From: Nitrosarchaeum sp.
GTDB lineage: Archaea; Thermoproteota; Nitrososphaeria; Nitrososphaerales; Nitrosopumilaceae
Assembly (NCBI GenBank): GCA_023264875.1
Contig: JAHFUX010000002.1
Span: 1 to 64,000 of the forward strand
Direction: 5' to 3'
DNA length: 64,000 bases
Shown one piece after another: positions 52,200 to 60,630 of this stretch. The first letter of the stretch is position 1; the number at the start of each line of letters is the position of its first letter. The position numbers and the translations under genes are program-made. Below the pieces are notes generated by a model. The model saw nothing but the letters and a program-made list of their open reading frames with translations, was not told the DNA's origin and did no database searches.

Positions 52200-53622
52200 A
52201 GGTAGCGTAACTACTCTTATTAGAAAAGTTGTTTTCAAAGCAGAACCATATATTCCTCAAGTACCAAAACCAAAAAAAAAGATACCACTACAAACTAGAT
52301 TGATTTGGTCTGGAGTAGTATTGTTAATCTACATGGTTATGGGGCAGACTCCATTATTTGGAGCAACAGCACCAGCGTTTGATTTTCTACAATTTGCCAG
52401 AGTCATTTTTGCATCTCAGCAAGGAACACTTGTTGAACTAGGAATTGGACCTATTGTCACTGCAGGTCTCTTGATGCAATTGCTTAAAGGTTCAGATATT
52501 CTAAAGTTTGACTTTAAAAAACCAGAAGAAAGAGGTGTATTTCAAACTGCCACTAAACTAGTAACCTACATTGTAATTGCAGCTGAATCAATCGTATATG
52601 CAACTGCTGTTTATGGTCCAGGTGTACCAGAACCATATGTTTTGTATGTTATGATTGGCCAATTGATGGCTGCATCAATTATCATTATGTTCTTAGATGA
52701 ATTAATCCAAAAAGGCTGGGGTCTAGGTAGCGGAATCAGTTTATTCATTATGGCCGGTGTAGCTCAACAAATTTTATGGAATTTATTTAGTCCATTACCA
52801 GCTGGCGATGGCGGTACTATTGGTATCATACCCTATATTGCTCAATCAATGATGACTGGAGATTTATCCAATGTATTATTCCGTTCAAATCAACTGCCTA
52901 GTATTTTTGGATTATTCCTTACTGCCGGAATACTCTTGATTCTAGTATTTACTCAGGGTATGAAAATTGAGATTCCTATTGTTTCTACAAAATACAGAGG
53001 ATTCTCAGCAGTTTATCCAATTAAAATGTTGTATACTTCAAACATTCCAGTTATTTTGGCATCTGCTCTAACTGCAAATGCTGTATTTATGGGTCAGATG
53101 TTATGGGCAAACTTTAACCCCAGAAACAATAATGCGTTCATGAATATTCTGGGTCAATTTGATCCTACTAGTCCTTCTACTCCAATTGGAGGAATCATTT
53201 ACTATGTTACTCCACCAAGAGGATTAGCTATTGCAGCTTTGGATCCTGGAAGAGCTATAGGTTACATACTGTTTATGGTTGGAATTGTAGTTTTATTTGG
53301 CAAACTGTGGGTTGAACTAGGAGGTTTATCCCCAAAGAGTGCAGCTCAAAACTTACTTGATGCAGATGTACAAATTCCAGGATTTAGAAGATCAAATGCA
53401 CCTGTGGAAGCATTATTGGCCAAATACATTCCATCTGTTACAATTATTGGCTCTATGATTTTGGGTTTATTGTCTGGTGTATCTGATGTTTTAGGAGTAT
53501 TTGGTGGAGGGATTGGAATTTTGCTTATGGTGGATATTCTTATCAACTATTACACTCAACTAGTAAGAGAACAAGTAGAAGTTGTAATGCCACGTCTTGG
53601 TGCTTTACTTGGCAGAAAGTAG
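52192..53622 (+). CDS. secY: Preprotein translocase subunit SecY
   Basis: 476 residues with about ten membrane helices. PLQTRLIWSGVVLLIYMVMGQTPLFG carries helix 1 and the plug region. GWGLGSGISLFIMAGV and the cytoplasmic loop KYRGFSAVYPIKMLYTSNIPVILASAL are family signatures. It is the protein-conducting channel for the exported proteins in this window, working with SecE (40.6 kb) and FtsY (47.7 kb). Confidence 0.97.
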   Translation: MAEGSVTTLIRKVVFKAEPYIPQVPKPKKKIPLQTRLIWSGVVLLIYMVMGQTPLFGATAPAFDFLQFARVIFASQQGTLVELGIGPIVTAGLLMQLLKGSDILKFDFKKPEERGVFQTATKLVTYIVIAAESIVYATAVYGPGVPEPYVLYVMIGQLMAASIIIMFLDELIQKGWGLGSGISLFIMAGVAQQILWNLFSPLPAGDGGTIGIIPYIAQSMMTGDLSNVLFRSNQLPSIFGLFLTAGILLILVFTQGMKIEIPIVSTKYRGFSAVYPIKMLYTSNIPVILASALTANAVFMGQMLWANFNPRNNNAFMNILGQFDPTSPSTPIGGIIYYVTPPRGLAIAALDPGRAIGYILFMVGIVVLFGKLWVELGGLSPKSAAQNLLDADVQIPGFRRSNAPVEALLAKYIPSVTIIGSMILGLLSGVSDVLGVFGGGIGILLMVDILINYYTQLVREQVEVVMPRLGALLGRK

Positions 53623-54187
53623 AAAAGTCGTAGTGGTAGGAATACCTGGTGTTGGAAAAACTTCTTTATTGCAAAAACTAGCTGAAATATTAAAAGATCA
53701 TAACAAAAGTGTTAGCGTTAATAGTTTTGGAAGTGTAATGTTTGAAGTTGCAAAAGCGAATGGCATTAAAGATAGAGATGAGCTCAGGAAATTACCTCTA
53801 TCTGAACAAAAAAATCTTCAAAAAATTGCTGCTGAAAAACTTGCAATGCTAAACGATGATGTGGTAATTATTGATACTCATGCTTTTATTAATTCCCCTG
53901 AAGGATATTATCCTGGATTGCCAGAGCATGTTTTGAAAATTCTTAAACCTACCAACTTTGTGTCTGTTTCTGCAAAACCTGAGGAAATTTACAATAGAAG
54001 AATGAAAGATGATACTAGAAATAGAGATCAAATTTCAATTGATAATATTAAAAAAGAATTAGACGTACAATCTGGCATGATTTCTGCATGTGCTGTATTT
54101 TCAGGCTCTCCTGTGAAACACGTGCTTAATCTAGAAGGAAAGATTGATGAAGCAGTTGATAAAATAATTAGAGCAATAGGACTGTAA
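53609..54187 (+). CDS. adkA: Adenylate kinase, archaeal type
   Basis: 192 residues if started at the TTG of MAESRKVVVVGIPGVGKTS, which leaves a normal family N-terminus; the track starts four codons earlier. The P-loop GIPGVGKTS and IIDTHAFINSPEGYYPGLPEHVL identify archaeal adenylate kinase rather than bacterial Adk. It overlaps secY, the conserved archaeal secY-adk coupling. Confidence 0.93.
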   Translation: MAESRKVVVVGIPGVGKTSLLQKLAEILKDHNKSVSVNSFGSVMFEVAKANGIKDRDELRKLPLSEQKNLQKIAAEKLAMLNDDVVIIDTHAFINSPEGYYPGLPEHVLKILKPTNFVSVSAKPEEIYNRRMKDDTRNRDQISIDNIKKELDVQSGMISACAVFSGSPVKHVLNLEGKIDEAVDKIIRAIGL

Positions 54188-54188
54188 G

Positions 54189-54833
54189 ATGGATTTTAAT
54201 TTTATCTTGTTATTTTTGGATTCTGTATTCCTTAAAGATGATGGCATATTTGGATTTCTTGGTGGCGGTGGTGGTCAAGCTGCATTAGGAAGTGATGATC
54301 CAATTGTCAAAGGTCTAATTCTAACTGCATTTGCAGTAACTGGCTTTGGAATTTTGTTGAATCTCTTTAATGCTGGAGTCAGAAAGAAAATGGTTGATCA
54401 AACAAAACTACAACGAATAATGAAAGAGACGCGTTCTTGGCAGAAGGAAAGAATGGCTGCAATGAGATCAAAAGATCAAGACAAGATCAATGCCCTAAAT
54501 AAAAAATCGGCTTACATGAACAAAATGTCTATGGAAATGATGCAGATGAATATGAGACCTATGTTAATTACATTTGTTCCTTTAATTTTGATATTTTATC
54601 TTGTCTTGCCTGTACTATTTTCACATATTGTGGCACTATCTCCAATTTCACTAAACATAATTCCTGGTAACTTTTTCCATCTTACTTGTTCTGCAGCGCA
54701 AGCAGCAGAACCAGATGGTATATGTACTCAAAAAGAAAATGCCCTGTATCTTTGGGCTTGGTATTTTCTATCATCCATTGCGTTTAGTGGCATCATTATG
54801 AAACTAACAAAAACATCCATGAGTCCCAGTTGA
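54189..54833 (+). CDS. DUF106 / Oxa1-EMC3-like membrane insertase
   Basis: 214 residues. A hydrophobic helix near 37-55, a cytoplasmic coiled coil (about 65-125, KLQRIMKETRSWQKERMAAMRSKDQDKINALNKK), then two helices (about 130-150 and 188-207). This is the archaeal DUF106 layout, homologous to the YidC/Oxa1/EMC3/GET1 superfamily. It is likely to aid membrane protein insertion, consistent with its place after secY-adk. Confidence 0.88.
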   Translation: MDFNFILLFLDSVFLKDDGIFGFLGGGGGQAALGSDDPIVKGLILTAFAVTGFGILLNLFNAGVRKKMVDQTKLQRIMKETRSWQKERMAAMRSKDQDKINALNKKSAYMNKMSMEMMQMNMRPMLITFVPLILIFYLVLPVLFSHIVALSPISLNIIPGNFFHLTCSAAQAAEPDGICTQKENALYLWAWYFLSSIAFSGIIMKLTKTSMSPS

Positions 54834-55390
54834 CCAAGTCAATTGTAATTTCTGGTCCTCCGGCTGTGGGAAAAACAACTGTAGCTAAAGGATTAGCAGA
54901 TGAATTTAATCTGACATATCTTAGTGGTGGTGATATTCTAAAAGAAATGGCAAACGAACAAGGATTTGATGTAGTTGGTGATGATTGGTGGGACACTGAA
55001 GATGGTATGAAATTTCTCAATCAAAGAGAAAACAATTCTGAATTCGATAAGAAAGTCGATGATAAATTAATCCAACTCTTTAACATAGGTGGAATGGTCA
55101 TAACAAGTTATACTCTTCCATGGTTAGTTAGTAATGGTATCAAAATTTGGCTAGCTGGTTCTCATGATAGTAGCTCAAAGAGAATGCAAACTAGAGATAA
55201 CATGACTTCGCAAGAAGCATACGAAATAACAAAAATAAGATATGATAAAAACCGAGCATTATACAGGAAATTATATCATTTTGATTTTGGAAATGACACG
55301 TCTGTATTTGATAAAATCATTGACACTGATAATCTTAATGCAACTCAAGTAATTAATATTGCAAAAGAAACTGTGAGAAAATTATTATGA
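54830..55390 (+). CDS. cmk: Cytidylate kinase, archaeal type
   Basis: 186 residues from a TTG overlapping the previous stop. P-loop ISGPPAVGKTTVAKGLADEF, then LSGGDILKEMANEQGFDVVG and the lid-type RDNMTSQEAYEITKIRYDKNRALY. It phosphorylates CMP/dCMP. L34e, often just before cmk in archaea, and L14e, often just after it, are not present here. Confidence 0.9.
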   Translation: MTKSIVISGPPAVGKTTVAKGLADEFNLTYLSGGDILKEMANEQGFDVVGDDWWDTEDGMKFLNQRENNSEFDKKVDDKLIQLFNIGGMVITSYTLPWLVSNGIKIWLAGSHDSSSKRMQTRDNMTSQEAYEITKIRYDKNRALYRKLYHFDFGNDTSVFDKIIDTDNLNATQVINIAKETVRKLL

Positions 55391-56385
55391 GTCTCAAACA
55401 ACTTCAGAATTTACTTGTAATTGATCAGGATATCACTGATGATGCATATGGAACATATTATGATAAAAGAACTATTGAACAATTACTCAATTACGGTCTG
55501 ATAATTTTAGATAAGCCTCCAGGCCCTACTAGTCACGAAACTGTTGCTTGGACAAAAAGAATCTTAAAGATTCCAAAGATTGGTCACAGTGGAACTCTTG
55601 ATCCTCAAGTTTCAGGTGTATTGCCTTTGGGTCTTGGAGAGGCGACTAAGGCTCTTGGTGTATTACTTTATGGTCCAAAAGAATACCATGCACTTGGAAG
55701 ATTTCATTCACTCCCATCAAAAGAAAAACTTGATGATGTACTTGATATGTTCAGAGGAGAAATTTTTCAAAAGCCTCCACAACGCTCTTCTGTTCTTAGA
55801 CAAACTAGAACAAGGACTATCTATGAACTAGAAGTACTTGAGCAAAAAGAAAGATTACTTTTAACTCGTATATTATGCGAGGCTGGAACATACATTAGAA
55901 AACTATACTATGACATTGGAGAAATTCTTGGTCCTGGTGCTACTATGATAGAACTAAGAAGAACAAGAGTTGATCAATTCTATGAATCTGATGGTCTAGT
56001 AACGTTACATGAACTTGCAAATGCTTTTGCACTTTGGGAAGAAAAAAAAGATGACACAAAACTTATGAAAATGATTAAACCTATCGAATATGCGCTTAGT
56101 GAGCTAAAATCTGTAATTATTCGTGATTCTGCAGTAGATGCATTATGTCATGGTGCACAACTCGCAATTCCTGGCATATTGCAAATTTCTCCAAATCTAA
56201 ACAAAGGTGACATTGTAGGAATTTATACCCAAAAAGGAGAAGCTGTCGCTTTGGCCGAATCCATGATGTCTGAGGCAGAAATACATGATGCAATCAAAGG
56301 TTATGCTTTTGAGACAAAACGAATTATTATGGCTCCTAACACATATCCAAAGAAATGGAGATCCAAATCTCCCCCAAAGGATTAA
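55387..56385 (+). CDS. cbf5: Cbf5/TruB pseudouridine synthase
   Basis: 332 residues. Catalytic Asp72 in GHSGTLDPQVSGVLPLGLGEATK; LDKPPGPTSHETVAW marks the family start. A C-terminal PUA domain (about 245-320, VIIRDSAVDALCHGAQLAIPGIL and KGDIVGIYTQKGEAVALAES) binds the ACA-end of H/ACA guide RNA. It modifies rRNA with Nop10, Gar1 and L7Ae, or tRNA U55. It ends the ribosomal group. Confidence 0.95.
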   Translation: MSLKQLQNLLVIDQDITDDAYGTYYDKRTIEQLLNYGLIILDKPPGPTSHETVAWTKRILKIPKIGHSGTLDPQVSGVLPLGLGEATKALGVLLYGPKEYHALGRFHSLPSKEKLDDVLDMFRGEIFQKPPQRSSVLRQTRTRTIYELEVLEQKERLLLTRILCEAGTYIRKLYYDIGEILGPGATMIELRRTRVDQFYESDGLVTLHELANAFALWEEKKDDTKLMKMIKPIEYALSELKSVIIRDSAVDALCHGAQLAIPGILQISPNLNKGDIVGIYTQKGEAVALAESMMSEAEIHDAIKGYAFETKRIIMAPNTYPKKWRSKSPPKD

Positions 56386-56412
56386 AAAATCAAATAAAAA
56401 ACTCTTGAGTAA

Positions 56413-56859
56413 TTGTTAGCAAAAAGTCTTGTAATTTTTATTAGTGTTGGTGTTTTAGCAGGTTTTGTATTTGGGTTTTATTTGCTTGATATGAAAAATA
56501 CCAATCAACTGGTATTTGTTGATGGTTCTTCAATTTCTATAGTGACAGAAAAATCTGATTTTAAGAAAGGTGAAGAAATTAAAATAACTATTATAAATTC
56601 TGGAACAACACTGCTTACTTTTTCAGATACATCTTATGGCTTAAAGATAAGTGGTTTATTTGGTATTATGATGTATTCTCCTCCTACATCACAAGTAATT
56701 ACAACCTTAAAACCAAATGAAGAAATTGTATTTGTTTGGGATCAAATGAAATCTGATAATTTACCTGTTTTAGAAGGTCTTTACAAAATCAGCTCAAATG
56801 GAATTGATTCTCTGGGAAACAAAGTAGAAAAATCTATTACTATTAACATTTGGAAGTAA
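56413..56859 (+). CDS. Hypothetical anchored protein with Ig-like domain, 148 aa
   Basis: Starts from TTG. An N-terminal helix (about 3-25, VIFISVGVLAGFVFGFYLL) is followed by a beta sandwich with KGEEIKITIINSGTTLLTFSDTSYGLKI and KPNEEIVFVWDQ, reminiscent of BsuPI-like Ig folds. Predicted extracytoplasmic. It is probably expressed separately from cbf5. Ligand unknown. Confidence 0.65.
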   Translation: MLAKSLVIFISVGVLAGFVFGFYLLDMKNTNQLVFVDGSSISIVTEKSDFKKGEEIKITIINSGTTLLTFSDTSYGLKISGLFGIMMYSPPTSQVITTLKPNEEIVFVWDQMKSDNLPVLEGLYKISSNGIDSLGNKVEKSITINIWK

Positions 56860-56927
56860 ACTTTTGTAATTCCAAGTAACACAATATATAATCAAATTTT
56901 CCCGAATTACTTTGTCGAAAGACAAGT

Positions 56928-57025
56928 GCCGGGGTCGCCTAGCCTGGTAGGGCGCGCGCCTGGAAATAATTTACCATAAAGCGCGTTCTCGCAAGGGAAC
57001 GGGAGTTCAAATCTCCCTCCCGGCG
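56928..57025 (+). tRNA. tRNA-Ser(GGA) with a 14-nt intron
   Basis: Acceptor GCCGGGG pairs with TCCCGGC, discriminator G, and CCA is not encoded. The D arm is GCCT...GGGC, the anticodon stem CGCGC/GCGCG, and a long variable arm (GTTCTCGCAAGGGAAC) marks a class II tRNA. The loop CTGGAA reads anticodon GGA, followed by about 14 extra bases (ATAATTTACCATAA) at the canonical 37/38 intron site. T arm GGGAG-TTCAAAT-CTCCC. Confidence 0.93.
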
Positions 57026-57138
57026 CCTTCATGATTTGAACTATTTCTATTTTAAAATTGTAAACCTATTCTAATTACTTCTATTCTACGTTATTTCATA
57101 CATCTCGTTTTATGATTTTATTTTAATATCTACTTTCA

Positions 57139-58341
57139 TCATAAAATTTGTTTTACTGGATATTTTCTTAAAAAACCAATCATACTACACATAGCAATCA
57201 AAGTAAGTATGACACTATACACAACTGCACTGGCAAGACCATTATTATCCCACAAAAACCCAAACAAGACATTTCCTACAAAAAAACCTACGCCAATCAC
57301 AATGCTGAAAAGACCAAACGCAGTTCCACGTAACTCTGATGAAACATATCTTGGAATAACTGCACGTTGCACTGTTTCTGAAATCCCCATATATACTCCA
57401 AATACTCCTGCAAGCACATATGCATAAAGTGCATTGCTAGACAAAACTACCATCAATATTGATGATATGCCAAAGACACCATATCCGATTAGCAGTACTT
57501 TTTCTTTTCCTATTTTGTCTGCAAGAAAACCTGATGGAATTCCAATTACTGTGTGTGCTATGTTAATTACCGCATACACTATTGGTATGAAATTTTTATC
57601 AACTCCAATATCTGATGCTTTGAGTAATACAAAGGAAAAATTGAATGCTCCTAGACTAAATATACACGAAATAACAAGTAATGTAACAAACGGTTTGTTT
57701 TTGTGAACAACTTGTTTCATGTTTACAAAAATATTTGACGTGGGTTGTTTTTTAATAGCAACCTCTTTTACAACAAATATCAAAATTAGAACTGCTATTG
57801 CTCCAGGAATTAGAGACATAAGAAAAACTCCGCGAATATCAGTAAACTGAAGCAGCACAAATGCAGCAACTGGTCCAACTATGGCCCCTGCCTGATCAAG
57901 TGTTCTGTGAAACCCAAATGCTTTGCCTGCATTTTTGATAGAAACAGAATCTGCAATGAGTGCGTCTCTTGGTGGGGTTCGTAGCCCTTTACCTATTCTG
58001 TCAGTTGCTCTTACTGTAAATGCATCTATCCATCCGCTAGACGCTGCAAAAAATGGTTTGCTTATTGTAGAAAGCCCATACCCAGCTATGATGAATGGCT
58101 TTCTTTTTGTTGTTTTATCTGATATGGAGCCTGAAATTATTCGAAATGCATAGCTTACTAATTCCGCAGAACCTTCAATTGTTCCAAGAATTGCCCTTGA
58201 TGCACCAAGCCCTGTAACTATGAAAAACGGTAAAATTCCCAAAATCATTTCTGTAGAAAAATCTGTAAAAAAACTCACAACCCCCATTGCATAGACATTT
58301 CTCATTCCACTGGGTTTGTTTTGGTCAGGATTTTCAGCCAT
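57139..58341 (-). CDS. MFS permease
   Basis: 400 residues, about 12 membrane helices. The loop 2-3 region has RIISGSISDKTTKRKPFIIAGYG, and RATDRIGKGLRTPPRDALIADSV is a signature of an MFS group often annotated as uncharacterised or drug/metabolite transport. Substrate cannot be assigned. The ATG is preceded by a TATA-like stretch within about 30 nt. It borders the accessory-looking region. Confidence 0.88.
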   Translation of the reverse strand: MAENPDQNKPSGMRNVYAMGVVSFFTDFSTEMILGILPFFIVTGLGASRAILGTIEGSAELVSYAFRIISGSISDKTTKRKPFIIAGYGLSTISKPFFAASSGWIDAFTVRATDRIGKGLRTPPRDALIADSVSIKNAGKAFGFHRTLDQAGAIVGPVAAFVLLQFTDIRGVFLMSLIPGAIAVLILIFVVKEVAIKKQPTSNIFVNMKQVVHKNKPFVTLLVISCIFSLGAFNFSFVLLKASDIGVDKNFIPIVYAVINIAHTVIGIPSGFLADKIGKEKVLLIGYGVFGISSILMVVLSSNALYAYVLAGVFGVYMGISETVQRAVIPRYVSSELRGTAFGLFSIVIGVGFFVGNVLFGFLWDNNGLASAVVYSVILTLIAMCSMIGFLRKYPVKQIL

Positions 58342-58430
58342 GTATGTTATATTTTTCTATACTGAAATAAAAAGAGATTTTATGCTACGCATAATTTAGT
58401 ATTTTACTTATAACTTGTATTGTTCTCTTT

Positions 58431-59150
58431 TCAGTTTTTTTTATTAATTTCTTTTTTGATTTTATCTATTGAAGTAGTTAATACTTCAATCTGACTATTG
58501 ATTACTGAAATTTTCATCAAGATTGTATCTTTTTCCCAATTAGTATCCTCTTTGATGTTTTTTAATATTTTTTTGTAATCATTACATTGATTTACAATAT
58601 TTTGACCTAATAATGGGTCTTCAAATAATTCCTCAATATACACAATATCGCTTTTTATATGTAGAATTGTAAAGTACTCGATAATTTCTAATTTTGTTCC
58701 AGATGATAAAATTATATTCTGTTTAATTTCATCTGTACCTTTATTGATATAATCTTCTAACTTTTGTTTTATTTCGTAATGATTATTCAGTATGACTTCC
58801 AAATTAGTTATGATCCTATAACTGAATACCTTTAGTCTTTTTTGCTCTCGCTCATAATTTCGCTGCTCAATGTTCTGTATATTCAAAACTAATTCCGTAA
58901 TTTTCTCTTGTTGTTCTTCAGATTTTTTTAGTTGATTATTTGAATAAATTAAAATGGCAATTGTGATAGATGTTCCAATTCCAGTTTCAACTACTGATGT
59001 AGTCCAGTTTGTTGAGTCATTATTACTAACCAAAGGAACATTAAAAATTAGATGTGTAATAAACATGGTCAAAATCATGACTATTGGAGTCAAAATAAAC
59101 AACAATTTTATTTTTTGATTTATCGAATTTTTCTTCTTTTGGTTCATCAT
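58431..59150 (-). CDS. Hypothetical two-helix membrane protein with coiled coil
   Basis: 239 residues. Two hydrophobic helices (about 13-33 and 50-66) are followed by a long, charged, cytoplasmic helical region (about 68-239) with EEQQEKITELVLNIQNIEQRNYEREQKR. No catalytic motif seen. The organisation resembles membrane-anchored helical proteins of defence or stress loci, but I cannot assign it. Confidence 0.65.
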   Translation of the reverse strand: MMNQKKKNSINQKIKLLFILTPIVMILTMFITHLIFNVPLVSNNDSTNWTTSVVETGIGTSITIAILIYSNNQLKKSEEQQEKITELVLNIQNIEQRNYEREQKRLKVFSYRIITNLEVILNNHYEIKQKLEDYINKGTDEIKQNIILSSGTKLEIIEYFTILHIKSDIVYIEELFEDPLLGQNIVNQCNDYKKILKNIKEDTNWEKDTILMKISVINSQIEVLTTSIDKIKKEINKKN

Positions 59151-59269
59151 TTTACAAAATATCTTTATTTTCCCACATATTCAACATTCCTCAAATTTTT
59201 TCTTTTCTTAAAACGGCCCATATCATTATGTTCTGCCAATTTCAGGTATGCATCAAAATAAGACATTAC

Positions 59270-59282
59270 TTAACATTGTTAA
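59270..59282. promoter_or_regulatory. TTAACAWTGTTAA palindrome, site 1
   Basis: TTAACATTGTTAA, a near-perfect palindrome, ends 35 nt before the ATG of the 148-aa gene at 59318. In a leaderless archaeal promoter this is just upstream of BRE/TATA. Sites 2 and 3 share the spacing. Confidence 0.6.
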
Positions 59283-59317
59283 TTGAAAGTTATTAGTCAC
59301 CATGAACAAACTAGGAT

Positions 59318-59764
59318 ATGGATAACACAACACATCTGATTTCAGAAAAGATTGAAACAATTGAGAATGACAATAAAGATCAAGCAATTTCTATATGTGA
59401 AATAATGAAAAACAATACATCAGATATAATCCAGAAACTAGAAGTAGAAATTCCAATTCTTTTTCAAAACTATTCAGATCTATATTCTAGATATCTTCAT
59501 TCAATACAAGATCTGTTTGGAGTTTGCCATTTAGCGGAAAAACAATATTTTGACAAGATACATGTTGATCAAAAGGTCTTGAAATCCTTTGATGAGTATT
59601 GGAAATTCATGACAAATATTGCTGAATCACAAATTAATTTATCTACCAATTTTCTAAAATCTTATGTCCAGTTTAGATTATCGTTTATTGATTCTTGGGA
59701 TGAATATGCTCATGCTGCAATGAACACATATGCCAAAATGTTATCTCGATTTATTCAAGAATAA
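59318..59764 (+). CDS. Hypothetical helical protein, 148 aa
   Basis: Entirely helical and amphipathic, with no signal peptide: IENDNKDQAISICEIMKN, then aromatic-rich helices (YSDLYSRYLHSIQDLFG, FIDSWDEYAHAAMNTYAKML). The overall look is phasin-like, meaning lipid- or granule-surface-binding helices, but that is only resemblance. Its promoter carries palindrome site 1, shared with the C2H2 gene, so they may be co-regulated. Confidence 0.6.
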   Translation: MDNTTHLISEKIETIENDNKDQAISICEIMKNNTSDIIQKLEVEIPILFQNYSDLYSRYLHSIQDLFGVCHLAEKQYFDKIHVDQKVLKSFDEYWKFMTNIAESQINLSTNFLKSYVQFRLSFIDSWDEYAHAAMNTYAKMLSRFIQE

Positions 59765-59805
59765 AAGTTATTTCTGGTGGCAATTTTTTTTAATTTAATT
59801 TCAAT

Positions 59806-59973
59806 TTACCTAGTCTTTCTTAGGATGACCTGCATTAGCACTTCTTTTGTATATTCTATTCCATGTTCCTCATCAGTATGCTTGCCAAATTGAGATATTA
59901 CTGAATCAACTTCTCCATAAGCTACAAATTCACACTCAAAACCATAATCACTACAACAAAGTTTTATTGTCAT
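59806..59973 (-). CDS. DUF1059-like small protein, 55 aa
   Basis: Too short for the ORF track. Translation begins MTIKLCCSDYGFECEFVAYGEVD, followed by a HTDEEHG segment. The Cys/GF-x-C/H-x4-H arrangement matches the DUF1059 protein at 35084 (FKCKDVGFDCGFVAKG). It lies 40 bp downstream of the C2H2 gene on the same strand, so they probably form an operon. Likely metal-binding; function unknown. Confidence 0.75.
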   Translation of the reverse strand: MTIKLCCSDYGFECEFVAYGEVDSVISQFGKHTDEEHGIEYTKEVLMQVILRKTR

Positions 59974-60013
59974 GCTAAATTCCTATAATGATTACATTTT
60001 TGCTCTGTCATTT

Positions 60014-60196
60014 CTAGTGTTCTTTTTCACGTTTTGGTTTTGAGTGGGCTTTAATCATATGTTTCTTTGTTCTTTCTGCATCCGTAAATTCCATTTTACA
60101 TATATTACATTTATTTGTAAATTGAGGATTTTTTCTAAATACATTTTTCAGGCTAGGTATGCCTATTTTCTTTGAAATTTGTATTTTAGATTCCAT
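60014..60196 (-). CDS. C2H2 zinc-finger mini-protein, 60 aa
   Basis: One classical C2H2 finger, Cys30-x2-Cys33-x12-His46-x4-His51 (CNICKMEF...HMIKAH), flanked by basic segments (KNVFRKNP before, HSKPKREKEH after). Single-finger proteins of this size in archaea can be DNA-binding regulators. Palindrome site 2 ends 35 nt before its ATG, which could mean autoregulation or control by a neighbour. Confidence 0.78.
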   Translation of the reverse strand: MESKIQISKKIGIPSLKNVFRKNPQFTNKCNICKMEFTDAERTKKHMIKAHSKPKREKEH

Positions 60197-60231
60197 GCCA
60201 TATCAAAAAATTATTCATATTAAAACATCAC

Positions 60232-60244
60232 TTAACAATGTTAC
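60232..60244. promoter_or_regulatory. TTAACAWTGTTAA palindrome, site 2
   Basis: TTAACAATGTTA (12 of 13 positions) lies 35 nt upstream of the C2H2 gene ATG (60196, minus strand). On its other side it also lies about 37 nt before the left arm of the inverted repeat. Confidence 0.6.
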
Positions 60245-60276
60245 CTTGAATTCGATACTGTGAACTTATTTAATAT

Positions 60277-60407
60277 AAAATATGCAGAAGCATATCTAGG
60301 AAAAACATTATCTGTGTCTTGGGCAGTAAATGAAAACTAGGTGATTTCCAGATTCATACATTCTGTAGTTTTTCCTTGGAGTAGATATGTTTGCTTCTGC
60401 ATATTTT
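60277..60407. repeat. 131-bp imperfect inverted repeat
   Basis: The left arm starts with aaaatatgcagaagca, which recurs exactly in reverse complement as the end of the right arm. Pairing continues imperfectly through tatct and ggaaaaac. The arms are about 30 and 40 nt, with about 61 nt between. It could be a structured RNA, a small MITE-like element or an inverted duplication. Confidence 0.75.
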
Positions 60408-60437
60408 GTATTTTTGATTTTAGTATTTACGGCATGC

Positions 60438-60450
60438 TTAACATTGTTAA
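60438..60450. promoter_or_regulatory. TTAACAWTGTTAA palindrome, site 3
   Basis: TTAACATTGTTAA, identical to site 1. On the minus strand it ends 35 nt before an ATG (60402) that opens a 21-codon frame within the inverted repeat. Confidence 0.6.
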
Positions 60451-60630
60451 TTGTTGAAAAATACCCGTCAAATAATTCCCATTTCTTTTAGATTTTGTCA
60501 TGAGAACCTTCTACAGAGACATCATTTTTCTGTTTTACAGAAAATTGAGATATGACTTTATCGTGATATTAAACCTGAATCTACGTTACAGCAAAAACTA
60601 CAAATCTGAATAAAAAATAAAAAAACCAGT

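Larger units (their letters stand above)
60197..60630. other. 433-bp gap with palindromes and an inverted repeat, no convincing gene
   Basis: The longest gap in the window. It contains palindrome sites 2 and 3, the inverted repeat at 60277-60407, a 21-codon minus frame (60402 to 60337) and a 36-codon plus frame from 60500 (MRTFYRDIIFLFYR...). Neither micro-frame can be confirmed from composition. Confidence 0.7.

Noticed and set aside
58431-60196. Possible defence island, suggested by membrane/coiled-coil and small zinc-finger genes.
   Set aside because: No nuclease, NTPase, methylase, toxin motif or integrase was seen in the region.
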